Source of the DNA: Lantana camara
Taxonomy: Eukaryota; Streptophyta; Magnoliopsida; Lamiales; Verbenaceae
Length of the DNA: 64,000 nt
Assembly (NCBI GenBank): GCA_037501455.1
Contig: CM074864.1
Location: 30,654,001 to 30,718,000, forward strand
Direction of reading: 5' to 3'
Position 1 is the first letter of the stretch, and each line of letters starts with the position of its first letter. Positions 1 through 9,387 of the stretch are shown here, piece by piece. A program made the translations under genes and the position numbers. Below the pieces are notes generated by a model. That model saw nothing but the letters and a program-made list of their open reading frames with translations. It had not been told where the DNA came from and did not search any database.

Positions 1-613
1 ATGAAACTATGAATATGAATACACAAGGTGTTGGTTGGAGATTATACACGCTCACTCGCCGAGCTTGAAACCCTATGATTAATTAAGAATGAATATGAAC
101 GTTGTAAACCCGTAGATGTCCTTCTTTGTTTTACCCACTTGGGAAACCTTCAAAAAACTTCATACGGGTTTATAGCTTGCATGTACATGTTAAATTCTGC
201 GATATTTATATACTATGCCTGTTTTATACCCACCAGTCCCTTTTGGACTGAACCCGTTTTGTTTTCAGTGGGTTTTGTGCAGGTTAAGGAGTGCTAGGCG
301 GGAATACAAGTCATCGAGGTCTTGCATTAGTGTTTAGCACTCTTATTTTGGTTACACTCGCACTCATGATATCATTTTGTATATGAATTCTATTTTTGGA
401 GCTTGAATGCTCATGGTACATATATATATGACCGTTATTGCTTTCGCTTTATTGATGTTACTCTGATTTATGGTTTAAAGGTTAGTCCCGCCTAGCCTAG
501 AGTGTGTGTGTGTGTCCCCGTTTGCGTGACTTAGCTCGTGTGTGGATTATCCATTTCATATGCGGGTCGGGTCTCGGTGCGGGGGATGTGGCACCTTGCG
601 CTCGGGTGTTACA
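1..613 (+). repeat. E1 5' LTR, 3' portion only
   Basis: This is the last ~610 bp of the LTR. It ends in TGTTACA just before the primer site and matches the end of the 3' LTR at 19144-19759. It contains the conserved CTCACTCGCCGAGC block (about 51-64), hairpin V at 234-250 (arms CAGTCC/GGACTG, 5-nt loop), splice-acceptor-like TTTTCAG and TGCAG at about 261-282, and the GCTAGGCGGG block after them. Confidence 0.95.
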
Positions 614-621
614 TCCTTAAG

Positions 622-633
622 TGGTATCAGAGC
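622..633 (+). promoter_or_regulatory. E1 primer-binding site (initiator-Met tRNA)
   Basis: TGGTATCAGAGC is complementary to the 3' end of plant initiator-Met tRNA, the usual primer for minus-strand DNA synthesis in plant LTR elements. It begins 8 nt after the LTR end, farther than the 0-3 nt seen in many elements; LARD1 has the same spacing. A hairpin (arms CGGGTT 636-641 and AACCCG 646-651, loop GCAA) follows directly. The remaining leader to 828 shows no gene. Confidence 0.93.
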
Positions 634-828
634 TTCGGGTTGCAAAACCCGGTCTGTCGTGTCGTGTGTGTCAGTCTAGGTCGTTCGGCTTTAGGAACAA
701 CATGACAATGTGATTGCATATGCATTCTCTTTGTGTTTATGTGCTCGAATTTTTTAATTTTGATTGAATTAATTGCACTCTCATGCATAGACTAAAGATA
801 GCATGCATTTCAGTGTTTCTTGGACAGA

Positions 829-2007
829 ATGCCTCCGCGTAGACATCGTGAGAGATCACCAGGACGATGCCGACATCATGATCGTTCCCCTACACCACAA
901 GAACAACAACCTCAACCGCCTCCGATGGATATGGGAAACTTTATGGAAGCGGTCTTCAATTATGTGGAACATCGACGGGCTCAAGCTCCACCACCACAAC
1001 CCGTTGAGCAACCAGCTCCACCAAACAATCATAGGGATTCACATGGGGTATTTTTGAGCTATAATCCCCCTCGGTTCTCAGGCTCTATTGATGATACTGT
1101 TTCAGAAGGGTGGTTGACTCGTTTAGAAAGAATTTATGGAGTTCGGCAGTTTACCACACAAGAAAGGGCTCAATTCGCCATATTTCAGCTTGATGGCGAA
1201 GCATATGATTGGTGGGAAAGAACGAGGGAGAAATTAGAAGTTGAAGGGGAAGAAATCACTTGGGAAGTTTTCAAAAGAGAGTTTCGGGAATGTTTTGTGC
1301 CGGAAGTGGTTCAGGAAAGAAAAGAGCAAGAATTTATGGAGTTGAAGCTGGGTAATCGTTCTGTGGCTCAATATATTGCAGCTTTTAATAGACTTGGGAA
1401 GTATGCTCCACATATTACTCGGGATGAGAAGAGGAAGGCGAAAAAGTTTATTGTTGGGTTGAGAAAGGATTTGAGACATGGTCAGGCGGGGCATAATTGT
1501 ATATCTTTCTCAGACACGGTACAAAGGGCTTTGGAACAAGAAGAGGAATATAGGAAGAAGGATTCGATTTTCAAAGCACCAATGGGTCAAGGTAGAGGCT
1601 CGGCATCGGGATCAAGTATGAGATACAATTCGGGTAAGAGGCCTATGACTGCAGCAGCTCCTCGTCAAAAAGAATATTTCAAGAAGCCTCGAACTGGAGG
1701 TCAGAATGTTCCTCAGGTTACTCGAGAACCTCAGGCTTTGCCAACTCCTATGGGGAATCACCTAGATGTACCTCCATGTACTCATTATGGGGGACCAACT
1801 CATACTTATAAAAATTGCCGAAGGAGGTTGGGATTATGCCTCATTTGTGGGAAAAGTGACTATATGGCGGATACTTGTCCTGATAAAGCTCCAGGGTTTC
1901 GAGGAGGTGTTCTGAGACCTATGATCCAGGCACGCGCTTATGCCCTTGAGGGCGAGGAGCAGGATGCTGAAGTGGATCCGACAGCCGTGGTGGAAGGTAC
2001 CATATGA
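829..2007 (+). pseudogene. gag: E1 gag (capsid plus zinc knuckle), closed by a TGA before protease
   Basis: This encodes the Gag structural protein of a chromovirus, which forms cytoplasmic virus-like particles. ATG 829 was chosen because it is the first ATG of the frame and opens the basic MPPRRHRERSPG terminus typical of the family; an upstream TTG at 820 is in frame but is not needed. The capsid domain (retrotransposon-gag type) covers about residues 75-225, with LDGEAYDWWERT and WEVFKREFRECFVPE. A nucleocapsid region near residues 315-350 has two degenerate knuckles: the first is CTHY rather than CxxC, and the second, CLICGKSDYMADTC, has Tyr where the metal-binding His belongs. TGA at 2005-2007 interrupts a frame that otherwise runs on into protease, so this looks like a point-mutated single polyprotein. 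No programmed frameshift signal is seen. Confidence 0.93.
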
Positions 2008-2508
2008 ATTCACACCACGAACATTCATGCATTATTTGATTCGGGTTCTACCCATTCTTTCATATCTAGCGATCTATGTGCTTCTCTGTGCCTACCTGTT
2101 GTATGTGCCAATTCTTGTTATTTTGTGAGTTCTCCTATTGGAGGAAATTTGCAGATGGATCAAGTGGTTCGGGGATGTTTGGTTTTGATATATGGGATAG
2201 ATTATCCAACCGATTTCATCGTGATGCCTATGAAGAGATATGGGGTAATCTTCGGTATGGATTGGTTATACCGGCACCGGGCCGAGGATGACTGCTTTAA
2301 GAAGAAGATTAAGTTGGGGGAAGAGGTGATTGGAGAAGTGGGATCGAAGAATATACCGCTTTTATCTTTTATGGAAGCTCATAAGCTAATGAGAGAAGGG
2401 GCTATGGGATTCGTTGCTTATCTTCTCAAGAAGCCAAAGGATCAAATTAAATTTGAGGAGACAGCCGTGGTTAAGGATTTTCCCGACGTGTTTCCGGAGA
2501 ATTTGGGT
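2008..2508 (+). pseudogene. E1 aspartic protease region
   Basis: This continues the gag frame after the TGA. The catalytic signature DSGSTHSF starts at 2038, and a hydrophobic stretch ending VIFGMDWL (about 2245-2270) is the usual second half of the retropepsin fold. It would cleave the Gag-Pol polyprotein in the particle. There is no stop between 2008 and the next domain, so only the TGA at 2005 and the later breaks prevent its synthesis. The linker that follows leads into the RT '[11 protein letters not shown]' start. Confidence 0.88.
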
Positions 2509-3165
2509 TCGTTGCCACCGGATCGTGAGATTGAGTTCGTTATAGACTTATATTCGGGAGCAGAACCGTACTCTAAGACTCCATATAGAATGGCTCCAAC
2601 AGAGTTGAAGGAATTGAAAATTCAGCTTAAAGAATTACTTAAGATTGGATATATTCGACCGAGTTCATCTCCGTGGGGTGCTCCGGTTCTCTTTGTTAAG
2701 AAGAAAGATGGAACGTTGAGGATGTGTATAGATTACCGGGAGCTTAATCGGAGGACTATCAAGAATAAATATCCGTTGCCCCACATCGAGGATTTATTTG
2801 ATTTGTTGTAAAGTTCAGGGGTTTATTCGAAATTGGATCTCAGGCAAGGCTACTATCAGTTGAAAATCCGGGAAGAGGACATACCTAATACAGGATTCAA
2901 TACCCGGTATGGACACTACGAGTTCGTAGTAATGCCTTTCGGTTTGACTAATGCCCCTGCAGCGTTCATGGATATGATGCATCGGACTTTTCGACCCTAT
3001 TTGGATAAGTTTGTGGTAATCTTCATCGATGATATTTTGGTTTATTCGAGGAATCCAGAAGATCATGCCAGGCATCTCAGATTGGTTTTGGAGACATTGA
3101 GAGAGCACCGGTTGTGTGCGAAGTTTAGTAAGTGTGAGTTTTGGATCGACGGGTTGCTTTTCTAG
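2509..3165 (+). pseudogene. pol: E1 reverse transcriptase, in-frame stop and frameshift
   Basis: The RNA- and DNA-directed DNA polymerase domain copies the element RNA. Visible motifs in order are [47 protein letters not shown], and the catalytic FIDDILVYS around 3022-3048. TAA at 2809-2811 breaks the frame inside 'EDLFD'; the domain continues in the same frame from 2812. At about 3150 one base appears to be missing, shifting the rest of pol to another frame, and the original frame stops at 3165. The family match is unmistakable, but the copy cannot give a full enzyme. Confidence 0.95.
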
Positions 3166-3651
3166 GTCATATTGTCTCGAGTAAGGGTTTGGAAGTAGAT
3201 CCTTCGAAGATCGAGACGGTTATTCAGTGGCAGAGTCCGAAGAATGCTTCCGAGGTCAGAAGTTTCTTGGGTTTAGCTGGGTATTACCGAAGATTTGTCA
3301 AGGATTTCTCTAAGATTGCCGCTCCTTTAACTCGGTTGACAAAGAAGGAAGTCAAGTTTGAGTGGGACGAGGCATGTGAGGCAAGTTTTCAACTCTTGAA
3401 GGAGAAGTTAACCACTGCACCGGTACTAGCACTCCCTGAAGGCACTGAAGTATACATGGTTTATACGGACGCCTCGAAAGAAGGATTGGGGTGTGTTTGA
3501 TGCAGAATGGTAGGGTGATAGCCTATGCCTCGAGGAAATTGAAGGATCATGAACAGAATTTTCCCACTCACAATCTCGAACTAGCAGCAGTGATCTTTGC
3601 TTTGGGAAAGTGGAGACACTACTTATATGGAATTCCTTTCGATATCTTTTC
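3166..3651 (+). pseudogene. pol: E1 RT thumb/connection and first part of RNase H, frameshifted, cut by LARD1
   Basis: In the shifted frame (readable from 3141) the end of RT ([32 protein letters not shown]) leads to the RNase H start [12 protein letters not shown] second one-base loss near 3497 gives TGA at 3498-3500 and moves the frame again, to [17 protein letters not shown] and [19 protein letters not shown]. RNase H degrades template RNA during reverse transcription. The reading is cut at 3651 by LARD1 and resumes at 14793. TTTTC (3647-3651) is repeated at 14788-14792, marking the insertion point. Confidence 0.94.
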
Positions 3652-5469
3652 TGTAACGCCCCCGTTTTTCAGTTTAAATAATGTAACGTATTTGTTTATA
3701 AATTGCGCTATTTAATTATTTAATTATATGATTAATTGTTTATAAATGTTTATAATTGTTTTAAACTATAAACTATTAATATTTAATTTGATTCATTTTA
3801 TTTTACCTTGATACTTAGTGTTTAATTTCTTAATTAAGGTTTTATGTTACTTTAAATATTTCGGTAATTTCGTTAATCAATTTCAACATGTTATTAGTTG
3901 GTTTTAATTTAATTAATATGGAATTTAGGTTTAGTAAATTATTTATAACAATATGAATGCGTTCATGCGCATGAGCGTTCTAATTGTGCTTTGTTCATAT
4001 ATGTATTGATATCGAAATGTCGTGAAAATTTAATAGGTCGTAAATATGTGTGTTATGAACATGCCTATATGCTCGGTTTATGTTTTCGGATTTATTCGAC
4101 GTGTTTATGAATTTAATTTCGATTGTGGAACCAAGTCGGGGGCTAACGAGCAATTAGCGCACCCTTGGTTCCGTGCGTGATATCTTGAGCTCGGGAATTC
4201 GGATTCGAATTCCGTCAACTCCGTTGCCTTCGTATCGACGATTCGGAGACAATGGAACAAGCCTCATACCTTTTTGAAATCATTAAGACCTCCGAAATCC
4301 AACCGTAACGGACAACTCGTGCAAGAAGAGCTCTTCATGTTGACTAGTCTTCATGGTGGGACCCCATAACACCCCTTAACCAAACTATACCTTAACCATG
4401 ACTTAATTACCTTGAGTTAAGCCCTTTCTCTTCCATTTTAGCTGCAAAAACCGAGCCAAAATATCTCCTCTCATTCTGCAACTGATCGAGAGAAGGGAGA
4501 AGAGAAGAAGGAGAGAAACCCTTGGCCATCCTTTGTGATTTTGAGCTCAAATCACCATTTTTCTTCACCAAATCTCCAAGGTATGAATATTGATGTCTTC
4601 TCTACTCTATTACACTTGATTTCATCTATTTAAAACATGATTTGGATCAGATTTGATTAGGGTTTGAATGTTGGGTTTTGTATGAACTTTTGGGGATTTT
4701 GCTCTAGTGACTTATATGTTGGTGTGGCTGAATTTCTTGCTTATATGTGATCATATGAACTTGTTCTTGGCTTATTTCTTTCCCAACTGATAGTATATGA
4801 TGTTAGGAGGATTTCATCTCTTGCTCCTTTTATAAAATTATGAGATATGGAGCTTCAAACTTGGTGATCAAACTATTTCCCCTGTTTTGTGACTGCTGTG
4901 TGAAAATTGGTGTCGTTGCATGATCATATGGCCTCCATTTCGTGTGAAATTGCATGGAGTGGATGTACACTCATTGTTATATATGTTAGCATTCATGCTT
5001 TAAGTATTTGGTTCCATTTGAAGCCTCAAAACCGAAGTACATGGCTTGTTCTTATGCATGATTGTTGACAGAATTGTTGCTGTTACATTTTGTAACTTGT
5101 TGATCATTCTAATGTGCTTTAAATGGTACCATTTTGTATATATATGATGTATATTAGTTGTTTAGTATGTTAGCATGCATTCCCCAAAGTTTCAGATCCA
5201 AATTCAAGCCCTAAGTACTTGATCAATGCATGATAGAATCATTAGGGCTCATATGTCCGATTGTAGCGACCCAGTTTTGTTTCACGGTTTTGATGATCTT
5301 AACGTGTGATTTAGCCTTTGCACTCTAAATGAAAAATGTTCATAACATGCCAAATATGTTGCATATGAAGTTTCAGAGCATTTGGAGTTCATTTGGTATG
5401 TTTTTGGATTGAGTTTGTAAGGGATCAGTTTTGCCGGAAAAATCTTGAGAAGGGTTTTGGTTCTGTACC

Positions 5470-5595
5470 GTGACACCCCCGTGTCACATTTACTCATAAA
5501 AGAGTGACACGGGCGTGTCACACCCTCTGCTCAGTTCTGTACTGAGCCACGCCCGTGGCTCAGTTGGGCTATGGTTGGTGACACCCCCGTGTCAC
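5470..5595. repeat. Palindrome cluster in LARD1 5' LTR
   Basis: Four perfect inverted repeats: GTGACAC/GTGTCAC with loop CCCC (5470-5487), the same arms with loop GGGC (5504-5521), CTGAGCCAC/GTGGCTCAG with loop GCCC (5542-5563), and GTGACAC/GTGTCAC with loop CCCC (5578-5595). The copy in the 3' LTR lies at 12651-12776. Confidence 0.95.
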
Positions 5596-6531
5596 TTCCC
5601 ATGTGCAGTCCGTGTTGCTTCCTCTTCGGTTTTTGATTTGTTTCCCCTCTTTAATGGCTCTATCTCCCTTTATGATGAACTATGAACTTGTTGTACTATG
5701 TGTTAGGAGTATTTTGGTTTGATTTCATGGCATTTGGATGTGCTATAGGCATGCTTTTACTTAATGCCGGTTATGGGTGTTTATGTGTCGGTTATGAATC
5801 GCCTCGCTTATTTCCTATATCTTATCACTTCTTCTTGTTGCCCAACCTTGAATATATTCTATGTTATGTAATATGAAGTATATGGTAACATTATGGAAGA
5901 GCTTGAACACGTTCTGTGCCCTTATTTGGATTCTTGAATTATTGGATGGGAAGTATGAATTGAATGATTTATGATTGAACAAGTGAATAAATTAGTTATA
6001 TGATTTTCATGATCATTATGTTTTCATATCATGCTTGAGCATTGCCGTGCGTCATATATGGGTCATTTAGAGTCTTGAGTCTCACGAACACGTCTTTTGG
6101 TCTCTTGTACAGTTTGTCTCCAGGGTGGAGAGCTTTTGATCGTTCAGGCACTTGGTGTTCGATCCTTGTGACTTCACGGTTAAGGTGAGGGTGTTTTCGT
6201 TGTAGCTACGTAATAAACCCTACAACCCTTATGTGCAAAGCTTTGGCCAAAAACCTTATGATTATATATATATGATTTCCAAACGAAGCTATCGAGTAAA
6301 TTCTTCTGAATTATACGTATGAGCGTATATAAGCTTAAAAATGGTTTTGTAATGAGGCTATGCTCCAAACCGTGTGCCCTCATGCTAGCTATGGATTAGG
6401 ATGACACGGAGAGGTACGTATATAGCATATGCCGAGTTACACGGTAAGGTATGATTTCTTATGGTATATATCATATGTATATATGGATATGTTTTGGCGA
6501 GATTGTATGGATGATATGTTCACGGGCCCCG

Positions 6532-6722
6532 GGACTTAGTATATGTGGCTAACCGAGGAAGCAAGGGCTGACGGGGATCCCATATACTAGTCCTACTATT
6601 AAACAGCGGTACCGGACCTCGTCAGGAGATTGGCGGGGAAAGGGAGACTGAGTGCCATCTGGGGAGTCATGTAACCCCTTTTGGTCAAAGACAGGGTGGT
6701 CGGGCCTTGCAAACCCACCACC
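6532..6722 (+). other. Predicted four-stem RNA domain, LARD1 5' LTR
   Basis: Stem I pairs 6532-6545 with 6581-6593 (AGTATATG/CATATACT plus GGACT/AGTCC, one bulge). Stem II pairs CCTCGTCA (6617-6624) with TGGCGGGG (6631-6638), using two G-U pairs, around loop GGAGAT. Stem III is GGGG/CCCC (6661-6678) around a loop containing TCATG. Stem IV is GGTGGT/ACCACC plus GGG/CCC (6695-6722) around CCTTGCAAA. Matching stems with different arm sequences occur in the other LTR families. The pairing is read by eye and not folded. Confidence 0.7.
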
Positions 6723-7614
6723 AACCCGGAGGAAGAAGGTTGGTTATGATATGATTACGTTTATGAATATGTTATGATATGATTAGGCACCGTGCGGGAA
6801 TGCCGGGATCCGGATTGCCCAAACGAATATGTTTATGATATAATCTACGGTCTGTGTGTATTATGATATAATGCATGGTCGCCTAATAAATATATTATCG
6901 ATATTTGTCGTACACGGTCGGAGTTTGGATGGAGGTGGTGCACGCTCACTCGCCGAGCTTTATATTTATGGATGATTATGATCGGAATGAATTTAATATG
7001 ACTTAGCCGTAAAGTTCGAGCATTGTTATCTATTTTCCTACCCTTAGTGGGAACTAATTTCAAATAAAACCTTGCTCGGGATTTACGACTTGCATGTGCA
7101 TGTTTTATATATATACGTATCGCTCCTGCTCACTCAGTCTTCTAGAGACTGACCCCTCTCCCTCCCCATTCTTTTAGTGTGCAGGTTTGATCTTTGGAGT
7201 TTCGGGCTAGGCGGAGGTGTTGGAGTTTTGAGTGAGTCGAGTTAGATTAGGAGAGTCTCTCCACTCATTCATGTATTGGAATTATGTATAACTCATTTAA
7301 GTTACATCACGAAATTTGATACCTATGTATTTATTATGAAATTGGTTTTCTGGATGTTGCTGTGATTTAAAAGAGGCCTGAAGAGCCCAAATTCCGTTTA
7401 TGGCTTGTATTATTGAATTTTGGCTTCGCTATGTATTATACTTTGTGGTTTGGTAAACATTACAGGGTCTAGCTCCGCCTGGCTTAGGAGGGTTTTATGT
7501 TTGTCTCCCGTTCGCTAGGGTTTGATACGGGTGCGGATTTACTATTTCGTTACTCGTGTTGAGCCTTAGTGCGGGGGATGTGGTGCCTCACGTGCGGGGT
7601 GCTACATCCTTAAG

Positions 7615-7626
7615 TGGTATCAGAGC
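7615..7626 (+). promoter_or_regulatory. LARD1 primer-binding site
   Basis: TGGTATCAGAGC lies 8 nt from the LTR end, as in E1. A hairpin with arms CCGGTT (7627-7632) and AACCGG (7637-7642) and loop GCAA follows directly; E1 has different arms around the same GCAA loop. Confidence 0.93.
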
Positions 7627-7869
7627 CCGGTTGCAAAACCGGTGTTCTTGAGTCGTGTTGGAGTCAGTCTAAGTCGAACGGCATAGGGACTATGTGATAT
7701 TGTGTGCATTGCATCGATCTTGAATATGGAATTTGGTTTCCTTAAGAATTTTGTTGAATCACTTGTTGCATTTTTTTTTATGGATTCTCATCTTTCGTAT
7801 TGAAAATGTGTCATGAGCATGCACTAATCGCATGCATTTACTCTTGAAGTAAGTTATTATTTATAGGTT

Positions 7870-7947
7870 ATGGAGGTAATATCAAACCACGGCCAAGTTC
7901 TACGACAAAGAAGATCGATCGCAAACTCTCTGAGACATGGAAGATGA
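7870..7947 (+). pseudogene. Possible remnant of a gag start in LARD1
   Basis: A 25-codon reading frame, MEVISNHGQVLRQRRSIA..., begins where gag would start, about 260 bp after the LTR. LARD3 has MSNHGKFLQQLQS at the matching place (57009). The shared SNHG and the similar spacing suggest the start of an ancestral gag was kept, either for translation or simply because the RNA there matters. It is very short, so support is weak. Confidence 0.35.
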
Positions 7948-9376
7948 GCAGGATATTCTGGGAAGAATGTAGAGAATTAGAGATGTGAGACTTCCCAAAT
8001 GGAGCTAGAGTCAAGGATGGGGATTTGGAATAGGAAAATTGAATCTAGTGATGCGATGGCAAAGAGACATTTAATGAAATCGGAATGGGAATTAATCATG
8101 GGATTGTTGGGACTCAAAAGACTAAATTATGAGAGTCTGCTACTTGGAGTGTTTTAATTGGATTCAGTAAGATCTGTCAACTTAAAGGATGAAGTGAACG
8201 AGCCTTGAAGATATTTTGATCCCGGATGAGATCGTTGAAGAGGTCTCAATAATTAGGAGAGACCAAGATAAAATGGGTTCGGTAGGAGCTATGTATCTGG
8301 GGTCGACAAGAAGGATTTCTGATTAAGCCTAGCGAATTGAAATCAAGTCTATCGAAGTTAAGACCGGGAAGAGTTGGACTTGGGTGCTCTGGATTTCGAT
8401 CGTGATGGGAAACTCATAAATAATAGTCACGGTAATTTTAAGCGAGGTGTTGAGTGGGAGATGAACTTGTTTTTCCAAAACCAAGCTGAATTGTCATGTT
8501 GGGAAGTAAAATGGAAGATATGAAGCAACAAATGGAAATGGTAAAGAAAGACAATCACTCCTTGCAAGGAAAACATGCGCTCGAATGTAAGCAGTGGGAG
8601 GTGAATTGAACTCACAAGGGATAGGCACGGGATTCTTGATTGAGACGACGATGGGAAGTAAAGGTCGAATTTAGAGAATAGATTGGATGCTAACTCCTTG
8701 GAAATGGAAGATACAAGTTGACTTACAAAGAAGCATGAAAGTTTCGAAGACCGTGGGAAAGGCAAGGAATAAATATCAGGCCAAGTGACCTTGGGATCGG
8801 AGGAACGAGGAAAGCTACCGAGCTAATAATAACATCCCACATCGGTGACAGGTTCTAAAGCATTCATAGCACGTGCATCATATCTTGCATTAGTTATTTA
8901 TTCTCGTGACTTTATGCTTATCCGTGCATTCTAATTGGTTTCGTTGTACTAATGTGTTGAATAATTGCTTGATGTAAATGTGACCCATGCATTGTCATTT
9001 TAACCCAACATGCATTTTAGTGTCTACTCGATAGGAAGTCCTTTCGTCTCAACTATCAAGTATCAGTTCAATCGAGCTGCATCTGAGTTATGAGGAGGAG
9101 AAATGATAGGATGACGTTAGAAGGAAGGTGAATTTGGGAAATAAGAACTCCCATTAAGGGATAGGTTCACGGAAACGAGAATTCGGAAAGAGAAGTGAAA
9201 CCAGAGCTCCAGACAAGAATAAGGAAGGAGTTTCGGACATCAAGAGAATTGGGGAAGGAATTGAAAAGCTAAATCCTTGATTTCTATGTCAGTTAAGCCT
9301 CACCTAATGGGATTTACTCATCGAGGAATTCGATAAAAGAAGAGTCAATGGAGTTCAACCGGGACAACAGAAATTT

Positions 9377-9387
9377 AAGGGGGAGAG
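9377..9387 (+). promoter_or_regulatory. Internal polypurine tract in LARD1
   Basis: AAGGGGGAGAG is the same string as the terminal polypurine tract, but lies about 1.45 kb upstream of the 3' LTR. LARD3 has it too, at 58934-58944. It could act as a second plus-strand primer or be the scar of an ancestral LTR boundary. Confidence 0.55.

Larger units (their letters stand above)
3652..7606 (+). repeat. LARD1 5' LTR (3955 bp)
   Basis: It begins TGTAACGCCCC and ends GGGGTGCTACA. Structures seen: a 9-bp stem GGAACCAAG/CTTGGTTCC (4127-4172) enclosing GCTAA/TTAGC; a stem GGAATTC/GAATTCC (4194-4213); a purine-rich stretch 4487-4533 leading to a splice-donor-like AAG|GTATG at 4580/4581; a palindrome cluster 5470-5595; a four-stem domain 6532-6722; CTCACTCGCCGAGC near 6950; hairpin V 7135-7151; then a pyrimidine tract and GCAG at 7184. 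The ORFs of 60-80 codons in it are unsupported by homology. Confidence 0.97.

Noticed and set aside
2005..2007. TGA between E1 gag and protease as programmed readthrough
   Set aside because: Three other stops and three frameshifts make ordinary decay the simpler explanation, and the E4 gag-protease junction is outside the window for comparison.
5282..5521. Antisense 79-codon ORF in the LARD1 LTR, present again at 12463-12702
   Set aside because: It repeats only because the LTR is duplicated. It crosses the palindromes and has no known domain.
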